A stretch of DNA of 64,000 bases from Lachnospiraceae bacterium (GCA_017520425.1 JAFXFO010000027.1:120762-184761), one strand, 5' to 3'; positions 9,705 through 19,039 are shown, counted from the stretch's first letter. Numbers and translations: made by a program. Notes: generated by a model not told the origin, from the letters alone.

Positions 9705-10574
9705 ATGAGTAATTTTGAGAAAAAATTCGGCAAGTATGCCTTAAAGAATTTGCCCTTAATGTTGATAATGTGTTATGCGGTGGGATATTTGGTGCAGTTG
9801 ATTAATCCGGATTTTTTAATGTTTTTAACATTAAATCCCTATGAAATATTGCACGGACAGGTTTGGAGATTGTTTACCTGGATTATCGTACCGCCAAGCA
9901 GCTTGGATATTTTCACCTTGATTATGTTGTATTTTTATTATTCCGTGGGGAATGCACTGGAGCATACTTGGGGAACTTATCGGTTTAATGTTTATATTTT
10001 CATGGGATTGTTCCTTACGATTCTGGGCAGTTTTGTAGCTATGGGACTGGGATATTTGTTTTACGGAGAGGCCTTGGCAAATCCGGAATTAGCAAGGACC
10101 ATATTTCAGCTGTCCAGCGGATTTTTCAGTACTTATTATATTAATATGTCCATTTTGCTGGCATTTGCAGCCACCTTCCCCAGAGCACAGATTTTGCTGA
10201 TGCTGATTATTCCGGTACAGATGAAATGGATGGGTATTGCGTATGCCGTGTTGCTGGTATTGCAGCTGGTGTCCGGCACCGGAGATGCCTTCTTTGATAT
10301 TTTCTACCGTACCGCCATTTTGGTGTCCCTGCTGAACTTCCTGATTTTCTGGCTGATGAGCAGGAATAAGATACACATGACACCCAAGCAGATGAGGCAT
10401 CGTCAGGAGTTTAAGCGGGAAGTAAAAGTAAATTCCAAGATTACCAAGCACAAATGTGCCATTTGCGGCAAGACCGATGAGATGGAAGGGGTAGAGTTCC
10501 GCTTCTGTTCAAAATGTAACGGTAACTACGAATATTGTCAGGACCATTTGTTTACCCATGAGCATGTAAAATAA
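9705..10574 (+). CDS. Rhomboid/derlin-like membrane protein with C-terminal zinc-ribbon
   Basis: The protein has 289 residues from the preferred start. ATG 9684 is also possible but would sit about 8 nt from the predicted transcript start. Five or six hydrophobic segments span about residues 12-220. The stretch LHGQVWRLFTWIIVPP followed by GNALEHTWGTYRFN matches the rhomboid-superfamily L1-loop layout. I cannot find a convincing GxSG/His catalytic pair (the nearest is QLSSGFFS), so it may be an inactive pseudo-rhomboid. The last 45 residues hold CAIC...CSKC...C and three histidines, a zinc-finger-like tail facing the cytosol. It precedes the sigma-like gene by 22 nt, suggesting one operon. 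Confidence 0.7.
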   Translation: MSNFEKKFGKYALKNLPLMLIMCYAVGYLVQLINPDFLMFLTLNPYEILHGQVWRLFTWIIVPPSSLDIFTLIMLYFYYSVGNALEHTWGTYRFNVYIFMGLFLTILGSFVAMGLGYLFYGEALANPELARTIFQLSSGFFSTYYINMSILLAFAATFPRAQILLMLIIPVQMKWMGIAYAVLLVLQLVSGTGDAFFDIFYRTAILVSLLNFLIFWLMSRNKIHMTPKQMRHRQEFKREVKVNSKITKHKCAICGKTDEMEGVEFRFCSKCNGNYEYCQDHLFTHEHVK

Positions 10575-10596
10575 ATCGTAACGAGGATTAGAATCT

Positions 10597-11337
10597 ATGA
10601 ATAAAGAATTATTATTTGCCCAAACATTGGAAAAGGTGAGAAACTTAGCCAAAGAACAGGGAAACTGTGTCAGCGAGGAGCAGGTGAAGGAAGCCTTTGA
10701 ATCCCTTGATTTGAATGATGAACAGCTGCAGATGGTTTTTGATTATCTGGTAAAGCATAAGGTGGGAATCGGTCAGCCGGTAAATATGGATGATTATCTG
10801 ACGGATGAGGAGAGAAATTATCTGCAGGATTATTTGGATGAGCTGGATGCATTGCCCAAAGTAAGCGAAGGTGAAAAAGAGGCGATTACCATTTCTGCCA
10901 TGGCAGGGGATCTTACAGCCCAGAACCGTTTGACGGAGATTTATCTGCCGGATGTGGTGGAGATTGCAAAGATTTATACCGGACAGGGTGTTCTTTTAGA
11001 GGATTTAATCGGTGAAGGCAATGTGGCACTGGCCATGGGCACCACCATGTTGGGATGCTTGGAAAAGCCCTCTGAAGCCCAGGGCATGCTGGCGAAAATG
11101 ATGATGGATGCCATGGAAGATTATATTGCAGAGAATGCCTCCAATGAAAAGGCAGATCTGAAGGTGGTACAAAAGGTAAATAAAGTGATGGAAGCTGCTA
11201 AGGAGCTGGCGGAAGAGTTTCGCAGAAAGGTTACTGTGGAGGAGCTGGCAGCAGAAACAAAAATGAGTCAGAACGCAATCAGAGAGGCCATTAAATTCAG
11301 TGGCAATAATATTGAATATATTGAGGAAGAAGAATAA
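10597..11337 (+). CDS. Sigma-70-like protein lacking a recognisable region 4
   Basis: This protein has 246 residues. The N-terminal 50 residues resemble sigma region 1.1 (EEQVKEAFESLDLNDEQLQMV). Next come LTDEERNYLQDYLDEL and a region 2-like core (AQNRLTEIYLPDVVEIAKIY, LLEDLIGEGNVALAMG). The segment after it lacks the aromatic -10-melting residues of true sigma factors. Near the C-terminus a region 3-like helix set (RKVTVEELAAETKMSQNAIREAI) is present, but there is no region 4. It may be a degenerate sigma paralogue that modulates RNA polymerase or has lost promoter recognition. It is spaced tightly with both neighbours. Confidence 0.7.
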   Translation: MNKELLFAQTLEKVRNLAKEQGNCVSEEQVKEAFESLDLNDEQLQMVFDYLVKHKVGIGQPVNMDDYLTDEERNYLQDYLDELDALPKVSEGEKEAITISAMAGDLTAQNRLTEIYLPDVVEIAKIYTGQGVLLEDLIGEGNVALAMGTTMLGCLEKPSEAQGMLAKMMMDAMEDYIAENASNEKADLKVVQKVNKVMEAAKELAEEFRRKVTVEELAAETKMSQNAIREAIKFSGNNIEYIEEEE

Positions 11338-11341
11338 ACAA

Positions 11342-11773
11342 ATGATAAAGCAGCAATATGAAGATTACAAATATACCATGATGGACACCGGGTTTCTTTA
11401 TATCGGTAGTAAGTACACCTATCAGGAGGTATTGGAAAATGAGGCCATTCCTTTTAAGTTCCGAACCATTGTGGAACGCTATCTGGTACCGGAGATTGGT
11501 GCAGAAACCACGCTGGAAAGCGATTTGTATCATATGAAGGAAAAGGATTTTACCTGCAGAACTTATTTACAGTTGAAAGCAAAGGTGAAGGTAAATTGCC
11601 TGGTGACGAAAAAAGGGTTGTTTGGATTAGGTAAGCCGAAAAGAGTTTATACCACCAAGATGATACCTTTGGCAGAGTTTGCCAAGCTTTCGGTAGCAGA
11701 AAAGGAACGGGATGGTATATTTATTCAGGAGTTGGCAGTTTCTAAGCTGGCATTGATGACATTTTCAGTATAG
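11342..11773 (+). CDS. Conserved-looking protein of unknown function (143 aa)
   Basis: The start at 11342 lies 4 nt after the upstream stop codon, with GAGGAAG in front. The longer frame from 11300 would overlap the sigma-like gene and is unlikely. The protein is soluble, basic and rich in beta-forming residues (TCRTYLQLKAKVKVNCLVTK), with no signal peptide or membrane segment. I do not recognise the family. Its location between a sigma-like gene and a peptidase gene points to one cotranscribed unit. Confidence 0.65.
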   Translation: MIKQQYEDYKYTMMDTGFLYIGSKYTYQEVLENEAIPFKFRTIVERYLVPEIGAETTLESDLYHMKEKDFTCRTYLQLKAKVKVNCLVTKKGLFGLGKPKRVYTTKMIPLAEFAKLSVAEKERDGIFIQELAVSKLALMTFSV

Positions 11774-11793
11774 TGAAAGGAAGCGTAGAGCAT

Positions 11794-14718
11794 ATGAAAA
11801 CAATAGAGAGCTTATCCGCCTATGAATTGGTGGAAAAGAAAACATTGGAGGATTTGAAATCCGAAGGTTATATTCTGAGACACAAAAAGTCGGGTGCCAG
11901 AATTGCCCTGATTTCCAATGATGATGAAAACAAGGTGTTTTATATCGGATTCCGTACACCGCCTAAGGACTCTACCGGTGTGGCACATATTTTGGAGCAT
12001 TCCGTACTTTGCGGTTCTAAGGAATTCCCTATTAAGGATCCTTTTGTGGAATTGGTGAAGGGGTCTTTGAATACCTTTTTGAACGCCATGACTTATCCGG
12101 ATAAGACCGTATACCCGGTGGCCAGCTGTAATGATAAGGATTTTCAGAATCTGATGCATGTATATCTGGATGCGGTATTTTACCCGAATATTTATAAGAC
12201 GGACAAGATATTTAAGCAAGAGGGGTGGCATTTTGATTTGCAGAACCCGGAAGATGAATTGACCATCAATGGTGTAGTTTATAATGAAATGAAGGGAGCT
12301 TTTTCTTCTCCCGATGATGTGATGTACAGAGCCCAGATGGAAGGTCTGTATCCTGATACCACCTATGGTGTGGAGTCCGGTGGTGACCCGGAAGTGATAC
12401 CCGAGCTGACCTATGAGAATTTCCTGGCATTCCATCAAAAATTCTATCATCCGGCCAATTCCTATATTTACCTCTATGGGGATATGGATATGGTGGAAAA
12501 ACTGGAATTTATGGATGAAAAGTATCTGTCCCATTTTGAGGAAATACAGGTGGACAGTGAGATTGCTTTGCAGAAGCCCTTTGAGGGTGAGAGCAGAGTG
12601 TTCGTAAAAGAGTACCCTATCAGCGAAAGCGAAAAGGAAGAGGAAAGTGCTTATTTAAGCTGGAATGTGTCCATAGCAGACAGTTTGGATAAGGAACTTT
12701 ATGTGGCATTCCAGATTGTGGATTATGCGCTTTGTTCTGCACCTGGAGCGCCCTTGAAGCAGGCATTGGTGGACAAAAAGGTGGGCAAGGATGTATACAG
12801 TCTGTATGAAAGCACTCTGCGTCAGCCTTATTTCAGTGTTGTGGCCAAGGATACTTCTTTAGAAAAACAGTCTGTATTTTTGAAAACCATCGAAGAAGTG
12901 GTTAAGAACATTGTAAAGAACGGTTTTGATGAAAAGGCATTGCTGGCCGGCATCAATTATTATGAGTTTAAGTATCGTGAGGCAGATTTTGGTTCTTATC
13001 CTAAGGGACTTATGTATGGTTTGCAGTCCTTGGACAGCTGGCTGTATGATGAAAAGCAACCCTTCCTGCATATAGAAGCCAATGAAACCTTTGCTGTTTT
13101 AAGGAAAAAAGCAAAGGAAGGCTATTTTGAGGAACTTTTACAGAAGTATTTACTGGACAATCCGCACAAGGCAGTGGTGATTTTGAAGCCTAAGAAAGGA
13201 CTTACGGAAGAAAATGATGCTAAGCTTGCGGCATGGCTGGCACAGAAAAAAGCTTCTTTCACAGCGGATGAAATTGTTAAGATTGTGGAAGAAACCAAGG
13301 CATTGGAGGAATACCAGGAGGCAGAAGACAGCAAGGAAGATTTGGCGAAGATACCTCTGCTTTCCAGAGAAGATATCGGCAAGGAAGCCCGTAAGATTGT
13401 AAATGAAGAGTGTGCAATCGGTGATGTACCGGTGTTAAAGCATGAGGTATTTACCAACGGTATTGCGTATCTGCGTATGATTTTCGAGTGTAAGGAGATT
13501 CCCGCGGATTTATTGCCCTATCTTGGTATTTTTAAGGGCTGTCTGGGTCTTTTAAACACTGAAAATTATTCCTACGGCGACCTGTTCAACGAAATCAATA
13601 TTGTGACCGGCAGTATGTCTGCCGTAAACAATTGCTACAGCAATATTGACGATTTGAATCAGTACAGACTGACATTGGAAATCAAGACCAAGGTGCTTTA
13701 TGACAATATATCAAAGGCCATCGAGTTGATGAGAGAGGTACTTATGACCTCTGATTTTACCGATGCCAAGCGTTTGCAGGAGATTATAGCGGAAGGCAGA
13801 AGCCGTACCCAGAGTCAGATGATGAGTGGGGGTCACAGTGTGGCTGTAAATCGTGCCCTTTCCTATGGCAGTGTATCTGCCGAACTCAGCGAAGTGACAT
13901 CCGGTGTGCCCTTCTTTAGACTGGTTACGGATTTGGATGACCGGTTTGAGGAAAATAAGGAAGCATTGATTGACAAGCTGCAGAGACTTGCAAAGGTGAT
14001 TTTCCGCAAAGAAAACCTTATGGTAGACTTTGTAGGAACCGCAGAAGGTTATGAGAAGCTGGCAGAGCCTGTGACCGGCTTTGCAGAAGCACTGTATACC
14101 GGTCCCGTAGAAAAAGGAAATTATGTACCGGTAGTCAGCCGTAAGAACGAAGGCTATATGACCTCCGGACAGGTACAGTATGTTTGCCGTGCCGGCAATT
14201 TCCGCAGAAAAGGTCTGCCTTACACAGGTGCCCTGCGTATCCTGAAGGTAATGATGGGCTACGAATACCTTTGGACCAATGTACGTGTCAAAGGCGGAGC
14301 ATATGGATGCATGTGCGGTTTCGGCAAATCCGGCGAAAGCTATTTTGTATCCTACCGAGACCCTAATTTGGGCAAGACCATTGATATTTATGAAAAGGCA
14401 GCAGAAAACATTGCAGCCTTTGAAGCGGACGAACGTACTATGACCCAGTATATCATCGGTGCCATCAGCGATTTGGATACCCCCATGAATCCGGCAGCAG
14501 TGGGTCTGTTCTCCTTAAGTGCATACATGACCGGCCTGAGCCAGGAAGTACTGCAGAAGGAACGTGATGAAATGCTGATGACTACAGCGGAAGATGTGCG
14601 AGCACTTTCCTCATATATTGAAGCTTTTATGTCAGAGGAATTCCTCTGCGTAGTGGGCAATACCGAGAAAATCAAGGCAGAAGCAGATCTGTTCCTGCAT
14701 ACGGAGAATTTGTTTTAA
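11794..14718 (+). CDS. M16C zinc metalloprotease, PreP/presequence-protease type
   Basis: The protein has 974 residues from the ATG at 11794. A GTG at 11773 extends the frame by seven residues but overlaps the upstream stop. The inverted zinc motif HxxEH is present in AHILEHSVLCGS near residue 57, followed by KGSLNTFLNAMTYPDKT, both typical of the PreP/M16C clade. The third zinc ligand region (VVYNEMKGAF) is also present. The C-terminal half has the inactive M16 lobes with ARG-like VKGGAYGCMCGF. Such enzymes form a closed chamber that degrades short unstructured peptides in the cytosol. There is no signal peptide. Confidence 0.92.
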   Translation: MKTIESLSAYELVEKKTLEDLKSEGYILRHKKSGARIALISNDDENKVFYIGFRTPPKDSTGVAHILEHSVLCGSKEFPIKDPFVELVKGSLNTFLNAMTYPDKTVYPVASCNDKDFQNLMHVYLDAVFYPNIYKTDKIFKQEGWHFDLQNPEDELTINGVVYNEMKGAFSSPDDVMYRAQMEGLYPDTTYGVESGGDPEVIPELTYENFLAFHQKFYHPANSYIYLYGDMDMVEKLEFMDEKYLSHFEEIQVDSEIALQKPFEGESRVFVKEYPISESEKEEESAYLSWNVSIADSLDKELYVAFQIVDYALCSAPGAPLKQALVDKKVGKDVYSLYESTLRQPYFSVVAKDTSLEKQSVFLKTIEEVVKNIVKNGFDEKALLAGINYYEFKYREADFGSYPKGLMYGLQSLDSWLYDEKQPFLHIEANETFAVLRKKAKEGYFEELLQKYLLDNPHKAVVILKPKKGLTEENDAKLAAWLAQKKASFTADEIVKIVEETKALEEYQEAEDSKEDLAKIPLLSREDIGKEARKIVNEECAIGDVPVLKHEVFTNGIAYLRMIFECKEIPADLLPYLGIFKGCLGLLNTENYSYGDLFNEINIVTGSMSAVNNCYSNIDDLNQYRLTLEIKTKVLYDNISKAIELMREVLMTSDFTDAKRLQEIIAEGRSRTQSQMMSGGHSVAVNRALSYGSVSAELSEVTSGVPFFRLVTDLDDRFEENKEALIDKLQRLAKVIFRKENLMVDFVGTAEGYEKLAEPVTGFAEALYTGPVEKGNYVPVVSRKNEGYMTSGQVQYVCRAGNFRRKGLPYTGALRILKVMMGYEYLWTNVRVKGGAYGCMCGFGKSGESYFVSYRDPNLGKTIDIYEKAAENIAAFEADERTMTQYIIGAISDLDTPMNPAAVGLFSLSAYMTGLSQEVLQKERDEMLMTTAEDVRALSSYIEAFMSEEFLCVVGNTEKIKAEADLFLHTENLF

Positions 14719-15028
14719 GAAGAAAGCCGTTTTTGTTTTATTAGATATTTTATATAGGCAATCGGGGATATAATTTCCTACAAGCAGGTCTTGGAAAACG
14801 TCGGCCCTTGGTGAGGTTTTTTCGAACCTAGTGCCGTTACGTTTTCCACGAAGCGAGAAAGAGAACGTCCGGCGACGTTCTCTGCAAGAATTGCGTTGCA
14901 ATTCTTTTGGCACACACTACCGTGCTCGCACAACCTCATTGGGGGAAAAAGCCCTGCGGTAGGATGTTATATTCCTGATTGCCGAAAAGAATATATGTGT
15001 AGCCGCCAAAGCGGCAGAAAGAGGAAGA
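14719..15028. repeat. Intergenic region with three strong hairpins
   Basis: No gene is visible in these 310 bases. There are three hairpins. The first has arms GGAAAACGT (14793-14801) and ACGTTTTCC (14839-14847) around an inner AGGTT/AACCT stem. The second is a perfect 10-bp stem, 14860-14869 with 14874-14883. The third is a perfect 9-bp stem, 14886-14894 with 14898-14906. A small GCCGC/GCGGC hairpin sits just before the era ribosome binding site. None has a clear T-tract, so they look more like palindromic intergenic elements or mRNA-stability structures than terminators. Confidence 0.6.
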
Positions 15029-15940
15029 ATGAGCGAGAATCCTTCATACAAGGCAGGTTTTGCCACACTTATCGGACGCCCCAATGTAGGAAAGTCCACT
15101 TTAATGAATCATTTAATCGGACAGAAGATTGCGATAACAAGCAATAAGCCCCAGACCACCCGTAACCGTATCCAGACCGTTTATACCTCTGATGAGGGAC
15201 AGATTGTTTTTCTGGATACGCCGGGTATTCATAAGGCCAAGAATAAATTGGGCAACTATATGGTAGGCGTGGCACAGCGAACCTTATCCGAAGTGGATGT
15301 GGTACTGTGGCTGGTGGAGCCTACCAACTATATCGGTGCCGGTGAACAGTATATTATCGAACAGTTGAAAAAGGTGAAAACACCTGTGATTCTGGTTATC
15401 AATAAGATTGACACGGTGAAGAAGGAAGAGATACTTACCTTTATTGACACCTATCGAAAGGAACTGGATTTTGCGGAAATTGTACCGGTATCCGCATTGA
15501 AGGGAGATAATACAGATACCTTATTGCAGTGTATTATGAAGTATCTGCCCTACGGTCCCGCATTCTATGATGAGGATACCATTACAGACCAGCCCATGCG
15601 CCAAATTGTATCCGAACTGATACGTGAAAAGGCACTCCGCTGCCTGGATGAAGAAATCCCCCATGGTGTGGCAGTGAGTATCGAAAGCATGAAGTATCGA
15701 AAGCATATCTGTGATATTGAAGCTACCATTGTATGCGAGAGAGATTCCCATAAGGGGATTATCATCGGAAAGGGTGGCAGTATGCTGAAGAAAATCGGAT
15801 CCACAGCCAGACCGGATATTGAGGATTTGCTGGAGATGCAAGTGAATCTGCAACTTTGGGTGAAGGTAAAGAAGGACTGGCGTGACAGTGATTTCTTGCT
15901 GAAAAATTTTGGTTATAATCCGCAGGACTTAAAGAGCTGA
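15029..15940 (+). CDS. era: GTPase Era
   Basis: This protein has 303 residues, the normal length. The GTPase motifs GRPNVGKST (residues 16-24), DTPGIH and NKID are present, as is the C-terminal KH RNA-binding domain with GKGGSMLKKIG. Era binds the 3' end of 16S rRNA and helps 30S subunit maturation. The start follows GAGGAAG. The yqzL-like gene and recO follow, an order known from other Firmicutes. Confidence 0.97.
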   Translation: MSENPSYKAGFATLIGRPNVGKSTLMNHLIGQKIAITSNKPQTTRNRIQTVYTSDEGQIVFLDTPGIHKAKNKLGNYMVGVAQRTLSEVDVVLWLVEPTNYIGAGEQYIIEQLKKVKTPVILVINKIDTVKKEEILTFIDTYRKELDFAEIVPVSALKGDNTDTLLQCIMKYLPYGPAFYDEDTITDQPMRQIVSELIREKALRCLDEEIPHGVAVSIESMKYRKHICDIEATIVCERDSHKGIIIGKGGSMLKKIGSTARPDIEDLLEMQVNLQLWVKVKKDWRDSDFLLKNFGYNPQDLKS

Positions 15941-16024
15941 TAAGAAACTACATAAATATGGAAGAATAGAAAACATTCATTTCGCCAACCCTATTAAAGG
16001 ACAAACGAAAAGGGGGATGACGAA

Positions 16025-16231
16025 ATGAAAGAAACCATACAGAGAAAAGAACGGGATTCCTGGGAGCGATTTCTACAGTCAGGAAAAGTAGAAGATTATT
16101 TAAGTTACGTATCCTGCATGAATCGTGATATGCAGGGAGTTGCAGACAGAAACCACCCGGAAGGAGAGGGTTCCCATGCAGGATTTTATACAGGTGACAG
16201 GTATCATATTGAAACAGACGCCTATCGGTGA
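16025..16231 (+). CDS. YqzL-like small protein overlapping recO
   Basis: This 68-residue ORF has a strong AAAAGGGGG site. Residues 11-28 (DSWERFLQSGKVEDYLSY) match the pattern of the Firmicutes YqzL family (W-x-x-F-x-x-[ST]-G-x-[IV]-x-x-YL), whose gene also lies between era and recO. The tail is longer than in Bacillus and reads through the first 56 nt of recO in another frame. Its function is unknown. The family match is from pattern memory, not from a search. Confidence 0.65.
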   Translation: MKETIQRKERDSWERFLQSGKVEDYLSYVSCMNRDMQGVADRNHPEGEGSHAGFYTGDRYHIETDAYR

Positions 16232-16826
16232 GTATGATAGGCGTATCTGTTTGTTAACAAAAGAAAAAGGAAAGATTTCGGCCTTTGTACGAGGCTCCCG
16301 AAAGCCGGGAAGCAGACTCAGCAGTGCTACCAATCCTTTTTCTTTTGGTGTATTTAAGCTTCACGAAGGCAAAAGTGCCTATAATGTACTGGAGGCGGAT
16401 ATTCAGAATTATTTTGAAGACTTAAGAACGGATTACATAGGAGCCTATTACGGCATGTATTTTGCGGAAATAGCGGATTATTATACCAGGGAAAACAGTG
16501 ATGAAGTACAGATGCTGAAGTTACTTTATCAGTCCTTGAGGGCATTAAGTGTTCCTTCTTTGACGCGGGAGCTGGTGCGGTTTATCTTTGAGATAAAGAG
16601 TATCGTCATTAATGGCGAGTTTCCGGGTGTGCCGGAAGGTTGGGAGATAGAAGCGTCTACAGAGTATGCCCTGCAGTATATCGTGAATTCTACCATTGAA
16701 AAGCTGTATACCTTTACCGTATCGGAAAGTGTACAGGCCCAATTGGAAGTTCTGACGGACCATTATCGCCATAAGATAATGGATAGAGAATTTAAAAGTT
16801 TGGAAATATTGAAAACTCTGTGTTGA
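16176..16826 (+). CDS. recO: DNA repair protein RecO
   Basis: The start is set at ATG 16176, preceded by AAGGAGAGGG. An upstream ATG in the frame adds 17 residues that do not look like RecO. The 216 residues include the N-terminal OB-fold (TGIILKQTPIGEYDRR, LLTKEKGKISAFVRGSRKPGSR) and a helical C-terminal domain. The zinc-finger cysteines of many RecO proteins are missing, and the chain is somewhat short for the family. RecO loads RecA at gaps together with RecR. Confidence 0.9.
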   Translation: MQDFIQVTGIILKQTPIGEYDRRICLLTKEKGKISAFVRGSRKPGSRLSSATNPFSFGVFKLHEGKSAYNVLEADIQNYFEDLRTDYIGAYYGMYFAEIADYYTRENSDEVQMLKLLYQSLRALSVPSLTRELVRFIFEIKSIVINGEFPGVPEGWEIEASTEYALQYIVNSTIEKLYTFTVSESVQAQLEVLTDHYRHKIMDREFKSLEILKTLC

Positions 16827-16851
16827 AAAATATGAAATAGTTCGGTATAAT
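16823..16851 (+). promoter_or_regulatory. Promoter for the lipoprotein gene (and possibly glyS)
   Basis: TTGAAA (16823-16828) and TATAAT (16846-16851) are 17 bp apart, overlapping the recO stop codon. Confidence 0.65.
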
Positions 16852-16906
16852 GGATTGAACTTTGTTTAATAGTTACGATAAATTAAAAATAGAAAAGAGG
16901 AACAGC

Positions 16907-17539
16907 ATGGGAAAGAAGAAAGCAATAGGTTTGGTGATGATGCTTTTGCTCAGCACGCTGTTATTTGCCGGTTGTTCAAAGGAATCGGTATATGTACCGG
17001 TGACAGAGAATACCATAGAAGTGACTGAGGAAGGAAGGCTTATTGGTTATATTGTGGAGCCTTTCGAAAAAGAGTACTATGATATCACAGAATTGGAAAC
17101 CATGGTTCGAAGTGAGATTGATGAGTACAACAGTGCGAAGCAGGAATTGGTTACGGAAGCAGGCCGGGTGCCCATCCTTGTGGAAAAAGTGATGATGGCT
17201 GAGGACGGAAGTAAAAAGGCAGTTGTAGCACTGAATTTCCAGAATGCAGCGGTTTGTGCGGATTATACGGGACGAGAGATATTCCTTGGAACCGTAGCGG
17301 AAGCGAAAACTGCCGGATATGAGTTGGAAAACAAACTGACCGCAGTAAAAGGTGGCGAAGCTTTGGCCGGAGAGAAGATACAGAAAGAGGAGGGCAAGCA
17401 AATCCTGATTCTGGAGGATGCCGTGAGCGTAAGAGTCACCGGAAAGGTACAATATTTAAGTGCCAATGCGAAGCAAACAGCAGAAGGCTTTGTGAATTGT
17501 ACCGCTGATGAAGAACTAAAATATATTATATATAAATAA
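16907..17539 (+). CDS. Putative lipoprotein of unknown function
   Basis: The start is chosen at ATG 16907 (AAAAGAGG site). The 210-residue product opens with a lipoprotein signal: KKK, a hydrophobic stretch, then the lipobox LFAGC (Cys at about 23). The mature part is acidic with regular beta-like segments and no recognised enzyme motif. It would be anchored on the outer face of the membrane. It lies 15 nt before glyS and is probably cotranscribed with it. Confidence 0.75.
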   Translation: MGKKKAIGLVMMLLLSTLLFAGCSKESVYVPVTENTIEVTEEGRLIGYIVEPFEKEYYDITELETMVRSEIDEYNSAKQELVTEAGRVPILVEKVMMAEDGSKKAVVALNFQNAAVCADYTGREIFLGTVAEAKTAGYELENKLTAVKGGEALAGEKIQKEEGKQILILEDAVSVRVTGKVQYLSANAKQTAEGFVNCTADEELKYIIYK

Positions 17540-17554
17540 AGAGGAGAAACGATA

Positions 17555-18943
17555 ATGGAAAAGACAATGGAGAAAATTGTAGCTCTGGCAAAGGCAAGAG
17601 GATTTGTATATCCCGGTTCCGAAATCTACGGAGGCCTTGCAAATACATGGGATTACGGTAATCTTGGTGTAGAATTAAAGAACAATGTAAAGAAGGCATG
17701 GTGGCAGAAATTCGTACAGGAAAATCCTTACAACGTAGGTGTGGACTGTGCGATTCTGATGAATCCCCAGACTTGGGTTGCTTCCGGTCATTTGGGCGGA
17801 TTCTCCGATCCTTTGATGGATTGTAAGGAATGTCATGAGCGTTTCCGTGCAGATAAGCTGATTGAAGATTATTGTGCAGAAAACGGTATTACTTTGGAAG
17901 AAAGCGTTGATGCTTGGAGCAATGAGCAGATGAAGAACTTTGTAGAAGAGAAGAATATTGCCTGCCCTACCTGCGGTAAGCACAACTTTACCGATATCCG
18001 TCAGTTTAACCTGATGTTCAAGACCTTCCAGGGTGTAACCGAAGATGCTAAGAACACCGTATACTTGAGACCCGAAACTGCTCAGGGTATTTTCGTAAAC
18101 TTTAAGAATGTACAGAGAACTTCCCGTAAGAAAGTGCCTTTCGGTATTGCACAGATCGGTAAGTCCTTCCGTAATGAGATTACTCCCGGTAACTTCACTT
18201 TCCGTACCAGAGAGTTTGAACAGATGGAATTAGAATTCTTCTGCGAACCAGGTACCGATTTGGAATGGTTCCAGTACTGGAGAGGCTTCTGTCGTGACTG
18301 GTTACTTTCTCTCGGTATGAAGGAAGAAGAGTTGAGACTTCGTGATCACAGCCCTGAAGAATTGAGCTTCTACAGCAAGGCTACCACTGACTTCGAGTTC
18401 TTATTCCCCTTCGGCTGGGGCGAACTTTGGGGTATTGCTGACAGAACCGATTATGACCTGACACAGCATCAGAATGTTTCCGGTGAAGATATGTCTTACT
18501 TCGATGACGAGAAGAAGGAAAAGTATGTTCCTTATGTTGTTGAGCCTTCACTTGGTGCAGACCGTGTAGTATTGGCATTCCTTTGTGCAGCATATGATGA
18601 AGAGGAATTAGAAGGCGGCGATATGCGTACCGTGCTTCACTTCCATCCTGCATTGGCACCTGTAAAGATTGGTGTATTACCTCTTTCCAAGAAGTTAAAC
18701 GAAGGTGCAGAAAAAGTATATGCTCAGTTGTGCAAGAAGTACAACTGTGAATTTGATGACAGAGGAAATATCGGTAAGAGATATCGTCGTCAGGATGAAA
18801 TCGGGACTCCTTTCTGCGTAACCTATGACTTTGAATCAGAGACTGATGGTATGGTAACCGTACGTTTCCGTGATTCCATGGAGCAGGAAAGAGTGGCAAT
18901 TGCTGATTTGGATGCTTATTTTGCAGATAAGTTTACCTTTTAA
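17555..18943 (+). CDS. glyS: Glycyl-tRNA synthetase, single-chain alpha2 type
   Basis: This 462-residue class II synthetase is of the eukaryote/archaeal-like homodimer type, not the GlyQ/GlyS heterotetramer. The N-terminal [13 protein letters not shown], motif 2 ([19 protein letters not shown]) and motif 3 ([10 protein letters not shown]) are visible, as is a Cys pair (CKEC, CPTC) in the insertion. The C-terminal anticodon-binding domain is complete. No T-box precedes it, since the gap to the upstream gene is only 15 nt. A second common symbol is glyQS. Confidence 0.96.
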   Translation: MEKTMEKIVALAKARGFVYPGSEIYGGLANTWDYGNLGVELKNNVKKAWWQKFVQENPYNVGVDCAILMNPQTWVASGHLGGFSDPLMDCKECHERFRADKLIEDYCAENGITLEESVDAWSNEQMKNFVEEKNIACPTCGKHNFTDIRQFNLMFKTFQGVTEDAKNTVYLRPETAQGIFVNFKNVQRTSRKKVPFGIAQIGKSFRNEITPGNFTFRTREFEQMELEFFCEPGTDLEWFQYWRGFCRDWLLSLGMKEEELRLRDHSPEELSFYSKATTDFEFLFPFGWGELWGIADRTDYDLTQHQNVSGEDMSYFDDEKKEKYVPYVVEPSLGADRVVLAFLCAAYDEEELEGGDMRTVLHFHPALAPVKIGVLPLSKKLNEGAEKVYAQLCKKYNCEFDDRGNIGKRYRRQDEIGTPFCVTYDFESETDGMVTVRFRDSMEQERVAIADLDAYFADKFTF

Positions 18944-18975
18944 GCAGTAAGGTCTATTCAAGGAATAATAAGGTG

Positions 18976-19004
18976 AAAGGGAGCAGAAATACGCTGCTCC
19001 TTTT
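18976..19004 (+). terminator. Terminator after glyS
   Basis: A stem GGAGCAG/CTGCTCC (18980-18986 with 18994-19000) has A-rich and TTTT flanks and lies 30 nt after the glyS stop codon. Confidence 0.65.
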
Positions 19005-19039
19005 CGTGATATATAGCGTTAGGATAAGGGGAATAAATA

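Noticed and set aside
11300-11341. N-terminal extension of the 143-residue unknown protein
   Set aside because: It would overlap the sigma-like gene and add a Lys/Asn run; a better ribosome binding site serves ATG 11342.
11812-12534. 240-residue ORF on the minus strand inside the M16C protease gene
   Set aside because: It lies antisense to well-conserved zinc-protease motifs, has no ribosome binding site and its His/Ile-rich composition is typical of a shadow frame.
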